From Macrobrachium rosenbergii (Eukaryota; Arthropoda; Malacostraca; Decapoda; Palaemonidae): DNA of 64,000 nucleotides. The stretch covers positions 33,035,037 through 33,099,036 of the forward strand of contig NC_089777.1 of the NCBI RefSeq assembly GCF_040412425.1. The letters run 5' to 3'. Position 1 is the first letter of the stretch, and the number at the start of each line of letters is the position of its first letter. The position numbers were made by a program, and so were the translations under genes. Shown piece after piece: positions 63,614-64,000 of this stretch. Below the pieces are notes generated by a model. That model ran no database searches. It saw only the letters and a program-made list of their open reading frames with translations, and was not told the DNA's origin.

Positions 63614-64000
63614 TATGTGACCGGAGAGGCCCCCTCCCTGGAAGTGGGTGCCTCCTCCCAGGAGGACTTCTCTGGCCTCATTGATTCGGCCCGTAGGTCG
63701 GCTTTCTCCTCGACAGAGACCATGTTCTTTACTCTGGAGATGGATCATTTGCTCAAGAGCATGTTCAAGGTGTTCGAAGTGTTTAGTTTCCTAGACTTGG
63801 CCGTAGGGGCTTTGGCAAAGAAGATTAGAGATTTAGATCTACCTCAGGATATTGCCACTGACTGGAGGAGTGCTATCTCTTGTGCTGATAAAGCAGTTCG
63901 AGATGGTTCTTTCGAGATTTCTGCCCTTTATGCTATGGGGATTTTGAAGAAGAGGGAACTCTGGATCTCGTTTGTCTCTAAGGGCATCACTACATTGCAT
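63614..64000 (+). CDS. Open gag-like frame running off the window end
   Basis: 129 codons without a stop in one frame up to the last base. Readable parts are YVTGEAPSLEVG, FSGLIDSARRSAFSS, LEMDHLLKSMFKVFEVFSFL, LAVGALAKK, DWRSAISCADKAVRDG and LKKRELWISFVSKGI. It has no start codon of its own and follows the broken region. It looks like the globular C-terminal part of the same gag protein and should continue into pol beyond the window. Confidence 0.55.

Overview
This is eukaryotic, gene-poor genomic DNA, almost certainly from a decapod crustacean (a caridean/palaemonid-type shrimp is my best guess, from memory of similar repeats, not from a search). The signs are very dense (AT)n, (AC)n, (AG)n and (AAT)n microsatellites, short introns with GT..AG borders, tRNA-derived SINEs, Merlin and hAT-type DNA transposons, and relics of LINE, Ty3/Gypsy and a DIRS-like gag element. 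No bacterial or viral gene organisation, no rRNA, no convincing functional tRNA gene and no CRISPR array is visible.

Layout. 1-5.1 kb: a purine-rich tract, a 114-bp tandem duplication, then the only convincing host coding exon (minus strand, 2341-5071). It encodes the start of a secreted protein with a signal peptide, a charged Arg/Glu-rich part and 61 consecutive units of a GQALKA-type hexapeptide. The apparent stop lies inside a consensus splice donor, so the gene probably continues leftward into an exon I could not identify. 5.1-51.8 kb: intergenic DNA filled with interspersed repeats. These are six copies of a hairpin-rich family (called family A here), three copies of a tRNA-derived SINE, three copies of a second SINE-like family, Merlin- and hAT-type MITEs with 8-bp target duplications, a LINE reverse-transcriptase relic, and many microsatellites, several of them in the loop of long palindromes.

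51.8-60.8 kb is a transposon nest. A Merlin DNA transposon (about 2.9 kb without its insertion) carries a three-exon DDE transposase on the plus strand, intact except for one frameshift. It was invaded near its left end by an internally deleted copy of itself in the opposite orientation. To the right, a decayed Ty3/Gypsy pol fragment (minus strand) was split by a Merlin-type MITE, which was in turn split by a hAT-type MITE, all with recognisable 8-bp target duplications.

61.0-64.0 kb: a plus-strand retrotransposon gag-like region. It begins with a cysteine-rich ORF, is broken by several frameshifts, and runs off the window end in an open frame.

The genes do not form a pathway. The working content is one probable host gene exon and a layered record of transposition.
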